NCBI GenBank assembly: GCA_030591685.1 | Contig: JAUVAX010000010.1 | Coordinates: 1-64,000 of the forward strand | Direction of reading: 5' to 3' | Source: Pseudobdellovibrionaceae bacterium | GTDB taxonomy: Bacteria > Bdellovibrionota > Bdellovibrionia > Bdellovibrionales > UBA1609 | DNA: 64,000 bases | Part shown: one piece after another, positions 10,128 through 20,257 of the stretch | Numbering within the stretch: position 1 is the first letter of the stretch | Layout: the number at the start of each line of letters is the position of its first letter | Program-made: the position numbers and the translations under genes | Notes under the pieces: generated by a model | Database searches by the model: none | What the model was told of the DNA's origin: nothing | What the model saw: only the letters and a program-made list of their open reading frames with translations

Positions 10128-10568
10128 TTACTTTTTCGTGCTTTCGACATAATCATTAATAGAGCGTGCAACGCCCTCGACTAAGTCCCCTTTTCTGAAC
10201 TTTATGGGGGTGAGCTCGTTTTTTTCAGCACATGTTTTAAAGTGCATTCTGATTCGGTAAAGCGGGCCTGCAAATTTATGAGAAAATATAATACCTAAAA
10301 TACACGAAAAAATAACTATAATCGCCGCTAATAAATAAAAAGTTTTAATTAAAATAATTTCCTGATTTTGTAGTATTTCAAAATACTGTGGAGCAAGGGC
10401 AGGGGGGAGTTGTTGGCCCCCTTTATGTAAAGTTTCAAATAAATTATTTAACTGAAGCTTTTGTGCAAATCCAAAAATAGTTAAAAAGATAAGTGATAAA
10501 GCCGCCGAAAAGGCCACCATCTGAAACTGAAGGTGAGGTTCAATTAAAAATTTAATACGGATCTTCAT
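10128..10568 (-). CDS. Two-TM membrane protein with HAMP-like segment
   Basis: Start chosen at ATG 10568 (MKIRIKFLIEPHLQFQ), because the longer ORF runs into the tRNA; HKFAGPLYRIRMHFKTC HAMP-like. Confidence 0.6.
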   Translation of the reverse strand: MKIRIKFLIEPHLQFQMVAFSAALSLIFLTIFGFAQKLQLNNLFETLHKGGQQLPPALAPQYFEILQNQEIILIKTFYLLAAIIVIFSCILGIIFSHKFAGPLYRIRMHFKTCAEKNELTPIKFRKGDLVEGVARSINDYVESTKK

Positions 10569-10624
10569 TTGTAGCCTCATTTTTAAGGGAGTTATAAATC
10601 TAAATTCTAACCGAGAAATCCTTA

Positions 10625-10658
10625 AAAGAAAAACCCCGACTAGACCTTGCAGGGGTTT
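10625..10658 (-). terminator. Rho-independent terminator downstream of tRNA-Arg
   Basis: Reverse strand AAACCCC-tgcaaggtctagtc-GGGGTTTTTCTTTT. Confidence 0.6.
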
Positions 10659-10772
10659 GAAGAGCCAAAAAAACAGGGAGTTAGTAGGAAGGTTGCGTAT
10701 TTCTAGGTTCTTCAGGCTCCACTGCATAAAGCAGTGAAGTGAGGAAATCCAGTTGTAGAGGTGTAAAGTTAA

Positions 10773-10849
10773 TGGTGCACCCGGAAGGATTCGAACCTTC
10801 AACCCTCGGATTCGAAGTCCGATACTCTATCCAGTTGAGCCACGGGTGC
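10773..10849 (-). tRNA. tRNA-Arg (anticodon TCG)
   Basis: Reverse strand GCACCCGTGGCTCAACTGGATAGAGTATCGGACTTCGAATCCGAGGGTTGAAGGTTCGAATCCTTCCGGGTGCACCA; cloverleaf folds, encoded CCA. Confidence 0.97.
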
Positions 10850-10909
10850 AAATACTCTTTGAGTTCATGAGTTTTTAAATGAAATGAGCAAAACAAGCAA
10901 CGAAAATAA

Positions 10910-11296
10910 TTAGGACTCTTTTTGGTGCTGAGCCTTAATAATAGTTTTAATGTTGCCGCGTACGCTAAAATCACCGATCACCTCTATTTCTAGGGGGTCG
11001 AGTAGCTTAATGAAGTCGTCCATAATATTGTTAGTGACGTCTTCGTGAAAGACGCGTTTATCTCTAAAGCCATTAATATAGAGTTTTAAAGATTTTAACT
11101 CGACGCACCATTTTTCGGGGATGTATTTGATCTTAATGGTCGCAAAGTCAGGAAAGCCGCTTCGGGGGCACACACAGGTGAACTCGGGGCACTCAAAGTA
11201 AATTTCATACCGTCGGACTTGGGTTCGGTTTTCAAAGCGTTCAAGTTTATTATTTTCAATGGCGATTTCGCCGTAGAGCTTGTCTTGGCCCATCAT
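10910..11296 (-). CDS. queF: NADPH-dependent 7-cyano-7-deazaguanine reductase
   Basis: ECPEFTCVCPRSGFPDFATIKIKYIP, ELKSLKLYINGFRDKRVFHEDVTN. Confidence 0.95.
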   Translation of the reverse strand: MMGQDKLYGEIAIENNKLERFENRTQVRRYEIYFECPEFTCVCPRSGFPDFATIKIKYIPEKWCVELKSLKLYINGFRDKRVFHEDVTNNIMDDFIKLLDPLEIEVIGDFSVRGNIKTIIKAQHQKES

Positions 11297-11499
11297 CTCT
11301 CCGTAAAAGTAAATTTAGTTTTTATAATTTACCATTAACAACTTGCTTTTATTAAACGCAAGAAATAAATTTATAAAGATGGTTTCTTTGCTTTTTTAGT
11401 TTATGATTTTAACCATTAAGGTCGTTTGTTTTGCCTTTTCAGGCCAAGTAGCAAATGTTTTTTGTAGCTTTATGTAAAAAAAAATGGATATTTAGTTTT

Positions 11500-12009
11500 A
11501 TGAAATTATTATTTAGTTTGTTGTGTTTAGTTTTAGGGGCCTGTTCAACGCCTGATAAGCTCGCTTGTGTCAGCCAAGACTGGTATGAGGTGGCTCGCAC
11601 GGTGGCGGCTCAAGGTAAAAAAGCTCATAATTTGCAAACCCTATTTAACCAGTGCAGTAATGGGGATGAAAAACAAGCTCAAGTTCTTTACGTAAATGGT
11701 CGCAATGCGGGCCTCTCGCGGTACTGCGACCCTGAAAATGGGTTTGAACTAGGTAGGGTTAACGTGCCCTACAACTCTGTGTGCCCTAAAGACTTAGAGG
11801 ATGATTTTTTAAGTTCTTATGGTAAAGGGCAACATTTTTCTCGATTAAAAAATATCAATAGAAACTTGAAAGAAAAAATAAAAAAAATTAAAAGCAAGTG
11901 GGTTAAGGGGCGAATAAACAACGATGTTTTATTTGAACTCAAAAAAATGCGACAACAAGTCGAGAAAAACCAGCGCGCCCTAACTGTGCTGAGAAATAAA
12001 TTTATTTAG
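11500..12009 (+). CDS. DUF2799-like lipoprotein
   Basis: Lipobox MKLLFSLLCLVLGAC; DW.EVA..A..G; YC.PENGFELGR. Confidence 0.7.
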   Translation: MKLLFSLLCLVLGACSTPDKLACVSQDWYEVARTVAAQGKKAHNLQTLFNQCSNGDEKQAQVLYVNGRNAGLSRYCDPENGFELGRVNVPYNSVCPKDLEDDFLSSYGKGQHFSRLKNINRNLKEKIKKIKSKWVKGRINNDVLFELKKMRQQVEKNQRALTVLRNKFI

Positions 12010-12739
12010 AGAACTTAATATTTTTTAGGATTTTTCGAGCGTTATTAGTAGCCAATAAAAAATAATGAGCCCTTAAAAAGTGCTCTTCTTTTTCGGTGAG
12101 ATCACCACTCAACCCAAGTCTATTTTTACGATCATTAAAAACATGTTGATAACTTAAAGACGCCGCGACTGAAATATTAAAACTTTGGGTAAACCCATGC
12201 ATTGGTAAAATAACACTAGCATCGCAAAGGTCACGAACCTCATTTGAGACCCCGTCTTTTTCGTTGCCAAAAACAAGGGCCGTGGGTTTTGAAAAATCAA
12301 TATCACTAATTGTGACAGCGGCCTGTAAGTCGGTAGCAAATATTTGGTAGCCAGAGTTTTTTAAGGATTGAATGCAAGGCTCTGGGCGGGAGTATTTTTT
12401 TATATCTAACCATTTTTCGGCACCAGTTGTTACACGGTTTGCTGTTTTAAATTTTGAGTTTTCTTGTTGAATAATATGAAAGTGATAAAACCCAAAAGCT
12501 TCAGCTGACCTCATAGCGGCACTAATGTTACCAAAATCATAAATATTCTCAGTAATGGTGGCAAAATTGTAGGTGCGGTGCTTGAGGGTGCGGTTTATTA
12601 TGCGTTGCCTCTCTGGGGAGAGGTAAGTGCTCAGGGCCTCGATAACCTGCGTGGCCGTAAGAGTACGGCCGTCGATATCAAACGGCTCCTGTAGAGGGAG
12701 GCCTTGCGGGCCCCAAGGGGGGGTGTTTTCAGTGTCCAT
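12002..12739 (-). CDS. TrmH/SpoU family RNA 2'-O-ribose methyltransferase
   Basis: NISAAMRSAEAFGF, ALVFGNEKDGVSNEV, MHGFTQSFNISVAASLSYQH. Confidence 0.92.
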   Translation of the reverse strand: MDTENTPPWGPQGLPLQEPFDIDGRTLTATQVIEALSTYLSPERQRIINRTLKHRTYNFATITENIYDFGNISAAMRSAEAFGFYHFHIIQQENSKFKTANRVTTGAEKWLDIKKYSRPEPCIQSLKNSGYQIFATDLQAAVTISDIDFSKPTALVFGNEKDGVSNEVRDLCDASVILPMHGFTQSFNISVAASLSYQHVFNDRKNRLGLSGDLTEKEEHFLRAHYFLLATNNARKILKNIKFSK

Positions 12740-12757
12740 AGGGCTAATACCTTTAAA

Positions 12758-13888
12758 TTAAAATGAGGACTTTTCAACAAATAAATGAAAAGTCACATCA
12801 ATGGAGCCATTTTTTATTTTGAGCTCCGATTTTTTTTTGTATTCACTCGGCGGTTTGACTTGTGTATTAGAGGGCAAAAGAAGGCCTATGGCTTGAGGGT
12901 GGTACTGTTCGGCAATAGAGGTCATAAGTAGGTTTGAGGGTATTTTACTAAGCCTCTCCCCATAAGGGGGGTTTGTTATAACAATTGACGGAGCGAGACC
13001 CTGAGTATCAGAGGGGGGGCTTAGAAGGTCTCGATGACTTATTTGAATATCTGACCCCCCAAAATTTTTGATGTTCTCAGTACAGGCCTTGATGGCCTCT
13101 TCAGAGTTATCGAATCCAAAAAAGTTTTTAAAGGTTGTTTTATTAACTGTGGGAGGGAGGACTTTAAGTTGTAACTTTTCAAGCAAACGAAAGTGCATAA
13201 AGCTAAAGGTTCTAAAAGCGTTCGTAGGCTTATACAGCCCAGCGGCTTCGGTTAAAAAAGTCCCACTGCCTACAAGAGGGTCAATAAGGGTTAAATCACT
13301 TGGGCTTAAAGGCAGTTCATTGATTGAAAACAATAAAAGGCCTGCGGCTAAGTTTTCTCTCAAGGGGGCTTTTGTTGAAAAGGTCTTATAGCCCCTTTTA
13401 AATAAGTGCTCACCAGAGGTGTCAACGCTCAGTGTGCAGATGTCATCATAAAACTGCACATGAAAAGCCTGAGGCTCAGAACCTTGCGTAGTCCTAGGGG
13501 GTTGCCCTATGCGGTATTTGGTATAAGCTTTATTGCACACCTCAAGAAGACGTCTTTTATGAAACAATCGAGAGGTTTTACTTGAGATCTTCCACTGCAC
13601 CTCGCCTTTAGTGGCGTAATCCCCCCATGGGATTTTTTTAAGTTTTTGGTAGAGCTTTTCAAAGTCTGTGCATTTAAATTTTTTTAGTCTTAGTAATATT
13701 CTTGTGGGGACTTTAAGTACTAAGTTTAAACTTAGGCCCACTTCAAGGGGGGCTAAAAGAGAAATCCCCCCTTTGGATCTTGTAATAGCCTTACTGTCCA
13801 GTTGAACCCAGGACTGAAGCTCAGATAAGGCAACCCCCTCTAAGCCTAAGGGGATGACTAAATAAAATTCGTAGACTTGATCTTTCAT
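12758..13888 (-). CDS. THUMP-domain 23S rRNA (guanine-N2)-methyltransferase (RlmL N-terminal-like)
   Basis: LIDPLVGSGTFLTEAA, FFGFDNSEEAI, VITNPPYGERL. Confidence 0.88.
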   Translation of the reverse strand: MKDQVYEFYLVIPLGLEGVALSELQSWVQLDSKAITRSKGGISLLAPLEVGLSLNLVLKVPTRILLRLKKFKCTDFEKLYQKLKKIPWGDYATKGEVQWKISSKTSRLFHKRRLLEVCNKAYTKYRIGQPPRTTQGSEPQAFHVQFYDDICTLSVDTSGEHLFKRGYKTFSTKAPLRENLAAGLLLFSINELPLSPSDLTLIDPLVGSGTFLTEAAGLYKPTNAFRTFSFMHFRLLEKLQLKVLPPTVNKTTFKNFFGFDNSEEAIKACTENIKNFGGSDIQISHRDLLSPPSDTQGLAPSIVITNPPYGERLSKIPSNLLMTSIAEQYHPQAIGLLLPSNTQVKPPSEYKKKSELKIKNGSIDVTFHLFVEKSSF

Positions 13889-13967
13889 AGGTCAATAATG
13901 CTTGCGTTTGTTACTTTTTCAAGTGATGCTTTACTAGATTATAAAAATAACAAAAGGGGATGAGCCT

Positions 13968-14486
13968 ATGAAGTTACTATTAAGTTTTATATTAGCCCTA
14001 GGGGTGTTTGCAGCGACTGAAAAATCTCAAGCCCTGCTGCTTGAGCCCATATTTGGCATTGGCCCAGGTACTTTGCACTTTGAAACCATTGTCCCTGGCA
14101 CATTTTTAGATGACAAGCACACTGGCACCTATTTTGGTGGGCGCGTTGGTACTGACATTATGGGTATGTTTTTTACGGCCCTTGATTACAGGGTCGGCTC
14201 TCTTAAGGCTGACCTTAATGGGTCGTTAGATCGAACTATGATGGGTCTTATTTTTGGTGTAGATTTACCACTAGTGAGAGCCTGGGCTGGTTATAACTTT
14301 CAAGACGACATTAAGGGTACAATATCAGGTGTGCAAAGAACCATTAAAGGCTCTTCAATAACCCTTGGTGCAGGCTTAGGCTTGATCCCCTTTATCGAAG
14401 TGGGGCTAGAGTACATAATGATGACTAAAGGCTCTGAAAAAGACAATACGGCCCTTTTAAACATAAGCGTACCGTTTGATTTGTAA
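13968..14486 (+). CDS. Exported outer-membrane beta-barrel-like protein
   Basis: Signal peptide MKLLLSFILALGVFAATEKSQA; alternating Gly/aromatic strands. Confidence 0.55.
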   Translation: MKLLLSFILALGVFAATEKSQALLLEPIFGIGPGTLHFETIVPGTFLDDKHTGTYFGGRVGTDIMGMFFTALDYRVGSLKADLNGSLDRTMMGLIFGVDLPLVRAWAGYNFQDDIKGTISGVQRTIKGSSITLGAGLGLIPFIEVGLEYIMMTKGSEKDNTALLNISVPFDL

Positions 14487-14509
14487 TATTTTTTTAAGTT
14501 GATGCTTTT

Positions 14510-14543
14510 GACCCCAGTAAATAAATTTTGCTGGGGTTTTTTA
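14510..14543 (+). terminator. Rho-independent terminator
   Basis: ACCCCAG-taaataaattttg-CTGGGGTTTTTT. Confidence 0.75.
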
Positions 14544-15554
14544 TTTAAAGCTATGTGCTGAGTACAAGCTGGCCATTAATACAACGACGGCCCCTGTTTG
14601 GTGTGCAATAGCGAGTGTTAATGGGACAAAGTAAATTAAAGTAAGTACACCTAAAGAAAACTGCAATAAAATACAAACAAACAATATATATGAGGTCTTT
14701 GTTTGGCGAGAGTTAAACGCCCCTGTTGTTGCTTTGTAATATAAAAAGGCTGAGGTAAAAAACAAAGACCAGCCCAGGGTGCGATGTATAAACTGCACTG
14801 TGATTTTGTTTTCAAAAATATTTATCCAAAAACTGTTAAACATCCCTAAGCCATTTGGGACCCACTGGTCACCCATTAAAGGAAAGGTGTTATAACCAAA
14901 ACCCGCTTTTAACCCGGCGGTAAAAGCACCGTAGGTGAGTTGTAAGGTAACAAGAGCCAGTATAATAAGGGTAAATTTAAACCAAAATTTGTGAGGCTGT
15001 TTTTTAAGGTCAAGTAGGTCTAAAATAATCCAGAACAGGTAACTAAATATAACTAAGGCTAACATAAAGTGAGCAGCTAACCGGTAGTGGCTCACATCGG
15101 GGTTATTAATAAGCCCACTTTTAACCATGTACCAACCCATAAGCCCCTGTAGAGCACCGAGAGAAAAACCAACCCAAAGTTTTTTAGTTAACCCATGGGC
15201 TTTAAGAGTCCCTTTAAATTGCATAATAAGCATTGGGATTAAAAATACGAGCCCTACAAGTCGACCGAGCAACCGGTGAAAGTACTCCCAGTAAAAAATA
15301 TACTTAAACTCACTAAGGCTCATGTTGGTGTTGATTATTTTATACTCTGGATAGAGTTTATATTTATTAAAAACACTCATCCAGTCGCCTTCATTAAGGG
15401 GTGGCAGTACGCCCATTAATGGGCGCCATTCGACCATTGAGAGGCCAGAGTCGGTGAGCCTTGTCATGCCGCCGACGAAAACCATGGCGTAGACTAAAAA
15501 ACATACAATGGAGAGCCAAATAATAAGGCCGAGCTTGTTTTTATGTGTATTCAT
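14541..15554 (-). CDS. ctaA: Heme A synthase (COX15/CtaA)
   Basis: VFVGGMTRLTDSGLSMVEWRPLMGVLPPL, YWEYFHRLLGRLVGLVFLIP, multiple TM helices. Confidence 0.93.
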   Translation of the reverse strand: MNTHKNKLGLIIWLSIVCFLVYAMVFVGGMTRLTDSGLSMVEWRPLMGVLPPLNEGDWMSVFNKYKLYPEYKIINTNMSLSEFKYIFYWEYFHRLLGRLVGLVFLIPMLIMQFKGTLKAHGLTKKLWVGFSLGALQGLMGWYMVKSGLINNPDVSHYRLAAHFMLALVIFSYLFWIILDLLDLKKQPHKFWFKFTLIILALVTLQLTYGAFTAGLKAGFGYNTFPLMGDQWVPNGLGMFNSFWINIFENKITVQFIHRTLGWSLFFTSAFLYYKATTGAFNSRQTKTSYILFVCILLQFSLGVLTLIYFVPLTLAIAHQTGAVVVLMASLYSAHSFK

Positions 15555-15954
15555 AAGACTTAAGTTTCTAGCAGGTTTATATCCAACTGGCTAGGGTAAT
15601 GAACAGCGATTATTTAGCAGTATTAGGGCTTTTTTAAAATAACTTAGGGGGCGAACCCACAAATAAGGGGGCTTTGATGAGAGGGCCCTGTAACAAAAGG
15701 GCTGGCCTTGAGCCTCTCTAGTACAGCGGATCAATAAGAAGGTTTAATAATTTAGGGGGGGCCACAGAGAGAACGACTAAGGTCTTGAAAAGGATTAGAA
15801 AGGGCTAGACCCTTCTAATGTGTGGGTCTGTTATGCCAAAACACTAAGGTCAAACTGAGGGATTTAGTGGCAATGTAAAAAGCTTATGTAAATACTTAAT
15901 ATATCATGAGTTTTTAGTTTAGAAGTTTGACTCAAAAGCCGATTTATAAACACT

Positions 15955-17124
15955 ATGCCTCGTATTTTACAAGTATGTAATACTGACTTTTATTTATCTA
16001 AATTTTTAAGGCCTCTTATTTTAGAGTTGCATCATCGTGGCTATGAAGTGGAGTGCCTTTGTAGTGGCACAAATACTCCCAGTGAATTTAAAACTCTTGG
16101 CATTAAGGTGCATAATTTTGATTTTCCGCAAAAAGCTTCAGTGAGTTCTTTTATACGAAGTACTCAAAAGATGACTGAATTTTTAAAAGAAAATAATTTT
16201 GATTGCATAAACAGCCACAACAGAAACGCTAGCATAGTGGCAAGGCTAGCAGCATGGCGTGCTAAAGTGCCAGTGAACTTATACACAGCGCACGGATTTT
16301 ATTTTCATGATGATCAGCCCTTTATAATAAATCAATTAACTGAACTTTTTGAAGGCCTGCTTTCAAAAATTACAACACACACTTTAAGTCAAAGCCACGA
16401 GGACACATTAAAGATGGTGAAGCATGGTTGGATTGATGAGAGCAAAATAACAACCATCGGCAACGGTATTAACGTTGAAAAGTTCTCACCAAAATCAAAT
16501 AAATCACAGCTTTGTAAAAAACTATCGTTAACTGAAAAATTTAGAGTGGTCACTGTCGGTCGCCTGGTAAAGGGTAAAGGCTTTAGAGACTTAATACATG
16601 CTTTTAATGACTTTCAAGAGGGCAAGGATGTTGAGCTTCTTTTTATAGGCGGAAACCTTAAAAACGATATAGAACCAGAGCATGATAGTTATACTGATCT
16701 TATTAAAAGCCTAGGGCTTGAGGATAAAGTTAAAATAACTGGCCTTATTGATAATGTCGAAGAGTACTTAGGGGCAAGTGATGTTTTTGTTCTGCCCTCG
16801 TACCGTGAAGGTGTACCCAGGGCACTACTAGAGGCTATGTGTATGCAGTTGCCAGTGATTGCTACTAATATAAGAGGCGCTAGAGAGATAATAAGAGTCA
16901 ACAGTAATGGGTTGTTATTTACGCCACATAACGTAACTCTGTTGACAGAACTTTTAGATGAGATTTTTTCTGATCATTGCAATCGCAAACGTATTGGCGA
17001 AGAGGGACGGTCCACAGTGCTCAAAAATTTTAATGAAATACAGTACACTAAAGTACAAGCAAACTTAATTGATCAACTTTTAATGTCACCAGGTAAAGGG
17101 GAGAGTCATGCCATCAGCAGTTAA
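15955..17124 (+). CDS. Glycosyltransferase family 4 protein
   Basis: VVTVGRLVKGKGFRDLIHAF, VFVLPSYREGVPRALLEAMCMQLPVIATNIRGAREII. Confidence 0.92.
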   Translation: MPRILQVCNTDFYLSKFLRPLILELHHRGYEVECLCSGTNTPSEFKTLGIKVHNFDFPQKASVSSFIRSTQKMTEFLKENNFDCINSHNRNASIVARLAAWRAKVPVNLYTAHGFYFHDDQPFIINQLTELFEGLLSKITTHTLSQSHEDTLKMVKHGWIDESKITTIGNGINVEKFSPKSNKSQLCKKLSLTEKFRVVTVGRLVKGKGFRDLIHAFNDFQEGKDVELLFIGGNLKNDIEPEHDSYTDLIKSLGLEDKVKITGLIDNVEEYLGASDVFVLPSYREGVPRALLEAMCMQLPVIATNIRGAREIIRVNSNGLLFTPHNVTLLTELLDEIFSDHCNRKRIGEEGRSTVLKNFNEIQYTKVQANLIDQLLMSPGKGESHAISS

Positions 17125-17773
17125 ACAACAACAGGTGAAGCAATTTTTTGATGGGTACGCAAAAGACTTTAATAGTATTTACCAAGAGCATGAAAAGTCA
17201 GTTTTTAATCGCTCACGAGATCGATTTTTAAGGGCGAGCATGTTTAGTCGATTTGAAGAGGCTTATAATTACTTTAAGGCTCACAATATTAAGTCATTGA
17301 TAGACGTGGGCTGCGGGCCAGGGGTTCATGATGTGTTACTGGCAAAGGGCTTAGATATGAACATAACGGGCGTAGATATTTCAACGTCAATGATTGAGGT
17401 GGCAAAAAAAAATGCAAACGATAATAACTTAAGTGAAAAGTGTAACTTCAAAGTGGGTAACTTTTTTGATTTAAATTTTGATCAAAACTTTGAGGCGAGT
17501 TTGTGTGTAGGAGTGCTTGAGTATATTGAGGACCCCTCTTCGTTTATTAAAAAAATGATAGACTGTACAAGTAAAGCCGTGCTGTTTAGTTTGCCTGTAA
17601 AATACCACTGGCTCACACCACAGAGGTCACTGAGATATAAATTAAGAAAATGTCCCCTGTGGTTTTACACAGAAAATGACATACATAAACTCATGAAAAC
17701 AGTTGGAGTTGAGAGGTACATAATAAAAAAATTAAATCGAGACTACCTCGTTATTGTTGAAAAGGCTGAATAA
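17108..17773 (+). CDS. Class I SAM-dependent methyltransferase
   Basis: SLIDVGCGPGVHDVLLAKG, ITGVDISTSMIEVAKKNA; overlaps preceding GT. Confidence 0.88.
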   Translation: MPSAVKQQQVKQFFDGYAKDFNSIYQEHEKSVFNRSRDRFLRASMFSRFEEAYNYFKAHNIKSLIDVGCGPGVHDVLLAKGLDMNITGVDISTSMIEVAKKNANDNNLSEKCNFKVGNFFDLNFDQNFEASLCVGVLEYIEDPSSFIKKMIDCTSKAVLFSLPVKYHWLTPQRSLRYKLRKCPLWFYTENDIHKLMKTVGVERYIIKKLNRDYLVIVEKAE

Positions 17774-18650
17774 GGTGCATCTTTTAAGCATTGATTTAGA
17801 GGATTGGTTTCACCTTATTGAGGTCGAGCAAACGGCTCGACCAGAGCAATGGCAGTCCATGCCCTCAAGAGTCGAATTGATGACTCATAAACTATTAGAT
17901 TTTTTTGACACTCATCAGGTTAAGGCCACATTTTTTTGCCTAGGCTGGGTGGCAACAAAATACCCCTTTTTACTTAAAGACATTGTAAATCGAGGGCATG
18001 AGTTAGGGTGTCATTCAAATCACCACAGGTTAGTACATAAAATGACTCAGCTTGAGTTTAAAAAAGATCTTTTAGTCGCCATAGAGGCTATTTATAAGGC
18101 CTCAGGGGTCCATGTAAAAAGCTACCGCGCACCAGGGTTTTCAATCACAAAGGAGTGCTTTTGGGCTTTTGAGGAGCTCGCCTCTGCGGGTATTGTTTAT
18201 GACTCCTCTGTGTTTCCGGCCACTCACGCTCATGGGGGGATACCTGGGGCTCCAAAATGGCCATTTATTATTTCTACAAAATCGGGGGACATAAAAGAGT
18301 TTCCTATTTCTACTTTTAATTTTTTTAGCAAAGCAGTGGCTTTTAGCGGGGGAGGGTACTTTAGGCTGTTCCCTTTAAGGTTTCATAAGTTTAAGTTTCT
18401 AGATTATGAAGCACAAGATAAGCCTGTGATTACCTATTTGCACCCAAGAGATTTTGACCATGAACAGCCTAAAATTAAGTTGCCAGTGATAAGGACATTT
18501 AAAAACAATGTTAATATTAGTTCTACTTTTTACAAACTAGGTGAGCTTTTGAAGCTTTTTAACTTTGGCACACTCACTCAAGTAAGTGAGTGTGTTTCAT
18601 GGGATCAAGTTGAGGTGATTGAGTTAGAGACCTTTAAGGACGTGGCTTAG
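17754..18650 (+). CDS. Polysaccharide deacetylase family protein (DUF3473-type)
   Basis: LSIDLEDWFHLIEVE, HELGCHSNHHRLVHK, SYRAPGFSIT; overlaps preceding methyltransferase. Confidence 0.88.
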   Translation: MLKRLNKVHLLSIDLEDWFHLIEVEQTARPEQWQSMPSRVELMTHKLLDFFDTHQVKATFFCLGWVATKYPFLLKDIVNRGHELGCHSNHHRLVHKMTQLEFKKDLLVAIEAIYKASGVHVKSYRAPGFSITKECFWAFEELASAGIVYDSSVFPATHAHGGIPGAPKWPFIISTKSGDIKEFPISTFNFFSKAVAFSGGGYFRLFPLRFHKFKFLDYEAQDKPVITYLHPRDFDHEQPKIKLPVIRTFKNNVNISSTFYKLGELLKLFNFGTLTQVSECVSWDQVEVIELETFKDVA

Positions 18651-18685
18651 GCTTAAGTGAAGCTTTAAACCACAAAATATTCAAA

Positions 18686-18716
18686 GCTCTCGCTCGGAAC
18701 AACCCAAAGTGAGAGC
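18686..18716. terminator. Stem-loop between convergent genes
   Basis: GCTCTCGCT / AGTGAGAGC, 9 bp with one G-U. Confidence 0.4.
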
Positions 18717-18746
18717 ATAAAAAATATAGAAAAATCTGAGCTTTAC

Positions 18747-19352
18747 TTATAAAGCCACGTAAAAATTAAATCCACCAGCGTTGACGGTCATTTTTTTAGG
18801 TTTATCGTTGGTTTGAGTTCGAACTTTATACTCTAAAGTTTTTTGAACGAAAAAGTAAAAGCTACCAACGACAGGCTCATTATTTTTAAGCTGTTCGAGT
18901 TGGTCTTCATCAAGAAGTTCAGACTTTAATAAGGTCACTTGAATATACTGAGTACGATAGTTTGCAAGAGGGATATCAAAAAGTAGTTTATTTACCCCAG
19001 GCTTGTAAGCCTTTAATGAAACATCTAAAGGTGTTGCCTGCATGTGTTTAATGTCACGCGGGTTATCTGTGGTGAAATAAAAAGCGGTAAAAGGCAAATG
19101 GGGTGTAAATCGATACCCTGATTGAGAGAGTGTACATTTTACAAAGTTAAGTTGAATAGTAAAACTAACTGAATCATTTAGTTTTTGAATTTTTATAACG
19201 TTGGCTCTGTACGCTCCGTTTAACGGCTGTGCCCCCTGTGTGTCAGATTCCGAAAGGCAGTGGTTGACCGTGCCAAACTCCATAACAGTTTTACTCTCTG
19301 CGTGAACAAGGCCACAAGTGAGGGTCAGTAGTACTAATAATATATTTTTCAT
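18747..19352 (-). CDS. Exported hypothetical protein
   Basis: Signal peptide MKNILLVLLTLTCGLVHA. Confidence 0.6.
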   Translation of the reverse strand: MKNILLVLLTLTCGLVHAESKTVMEFGTVNHCLSESDTQGAQPLNGAYRANVIKIQKLNDSVSFTIQLNFVKCTLSQSGYRFTPHLPFTAFYFTTDNPRDIKHMQATPLDVSLKAYKPGVNKLLFDIPLANYRTQYIQVTLLKSELLDEDQLEQLKNNEPVVGSFYFFVQKTLEYKVRTQTNDKPKKMTVNAGGFNFYVAL

Positions 19353-19606
19353 TGGTGGGCTCTCCTATTATGGTGTTCTCTATTGAATTATTTCCTTTTG
19401 GATCGAAATTCGCTGAGAACATTAGTTTAATGAGATTTAATATTATGGGTGAAATATAACATGATTCTGATTTTTTTATGAAGGTAATTGGCTAAATCGA
19501 AGGCTTTGAAAAAATGTAAACCTATTAATTGGTAATTTTAACAAAGAGGTCACAGAAATTTACCTTTTAAGTTTAATGAGGGGCGAAAAAATGAGAGATA
19601 TTTAAC

Positions 19607-20113
19607 ATGTATAATATTTTTGTAAGCTCTTGTCTTTTGGGTCTTGATTGTAACTATAAGGCTGAGAATAATTATTTTGATCCAATTAAAACCCTTATTA
19701 CCCTGGAGTCTAAGGGTCTGTGCAGCATTAGCAATTTTTGCCCTGAGCAAAGTGAGTTCCCTACACCTCGGGAGCCTATGAATATTCATTTCGGTGATGG
19801 GTTTGATGTCTTAGAGGGGGGCTCGCAGGTCATTACCCACTCAGGTGTTGAAGTGTCGACAGCCCTAATAAAAGCAGCGCAAAATACACTTTCTTTTTGC
19901 AAGCAAAACAAGGTCACACATGCTGTGCTTATGGAGGGGAGCCCCTCATGCGGAGCTCAATGGGTCTATAAGGGGGAGTGCTGGCCTAAGAGAGTTAAAA
20001 AAGAGGGTATGGGTGTTGCTGCAGCGCTGCTAAAGAAACATAATATTTCAGTGGTGAGTCATCTGAACCTTGCTGTATTTGTAAAGGAAATAGCAGAGCA
20101 GTCTAAAATATAG
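19607..20113 (+). CDS. DUF523 family protein
   Basis: VSSCLLGLDCNY, CPEQ.EFPTPREPMNI, MEGSPSCG. Confidence 0.9.
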   Translation: MYNIFVSSCLLGLDCNYKAENNYFDPIKTLITLESKGLCSISNFCPEQSEFPTPREPMNIHFGDGFDVLEGGSQVITHSGVEVSTALIKAAQNTLSFCKQNKVTHAVLMEGSPSCGAQWVYKGECWPKRVKKEGMGVAAALLKKHNISVVSHLNLAVFVKEIAEQSKI

Positions 20114-20257
20114 GCACAGGCGAGGGGCTTTGTTTTAAAACTGAACCTTGGGCTCTTATTTAAAGTGAACTGAACAAAAATTATAAAAAAACAATTGTCT
20201 TTTATATCTCGATTTAGAGACAATGGCGCTACAGTTAAACCCGATTTTGGAGGATTT

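Noticed and set aside
10569-10974. N-terminal extension of ORF 10128..10802 and ORF 10681..10974
   Set aside because: Both read through the tRNA-Arg gene and its terminator; not plausible coding.
3828-15736. Shared 12-mer AGCGGATCAATA at 3828-3839 and 15725-15736, both intergenic
   Set aside because: In 64 kb over 100 repeated 12-mer pairs are expected by chance, so not evidence for a dispersed element.
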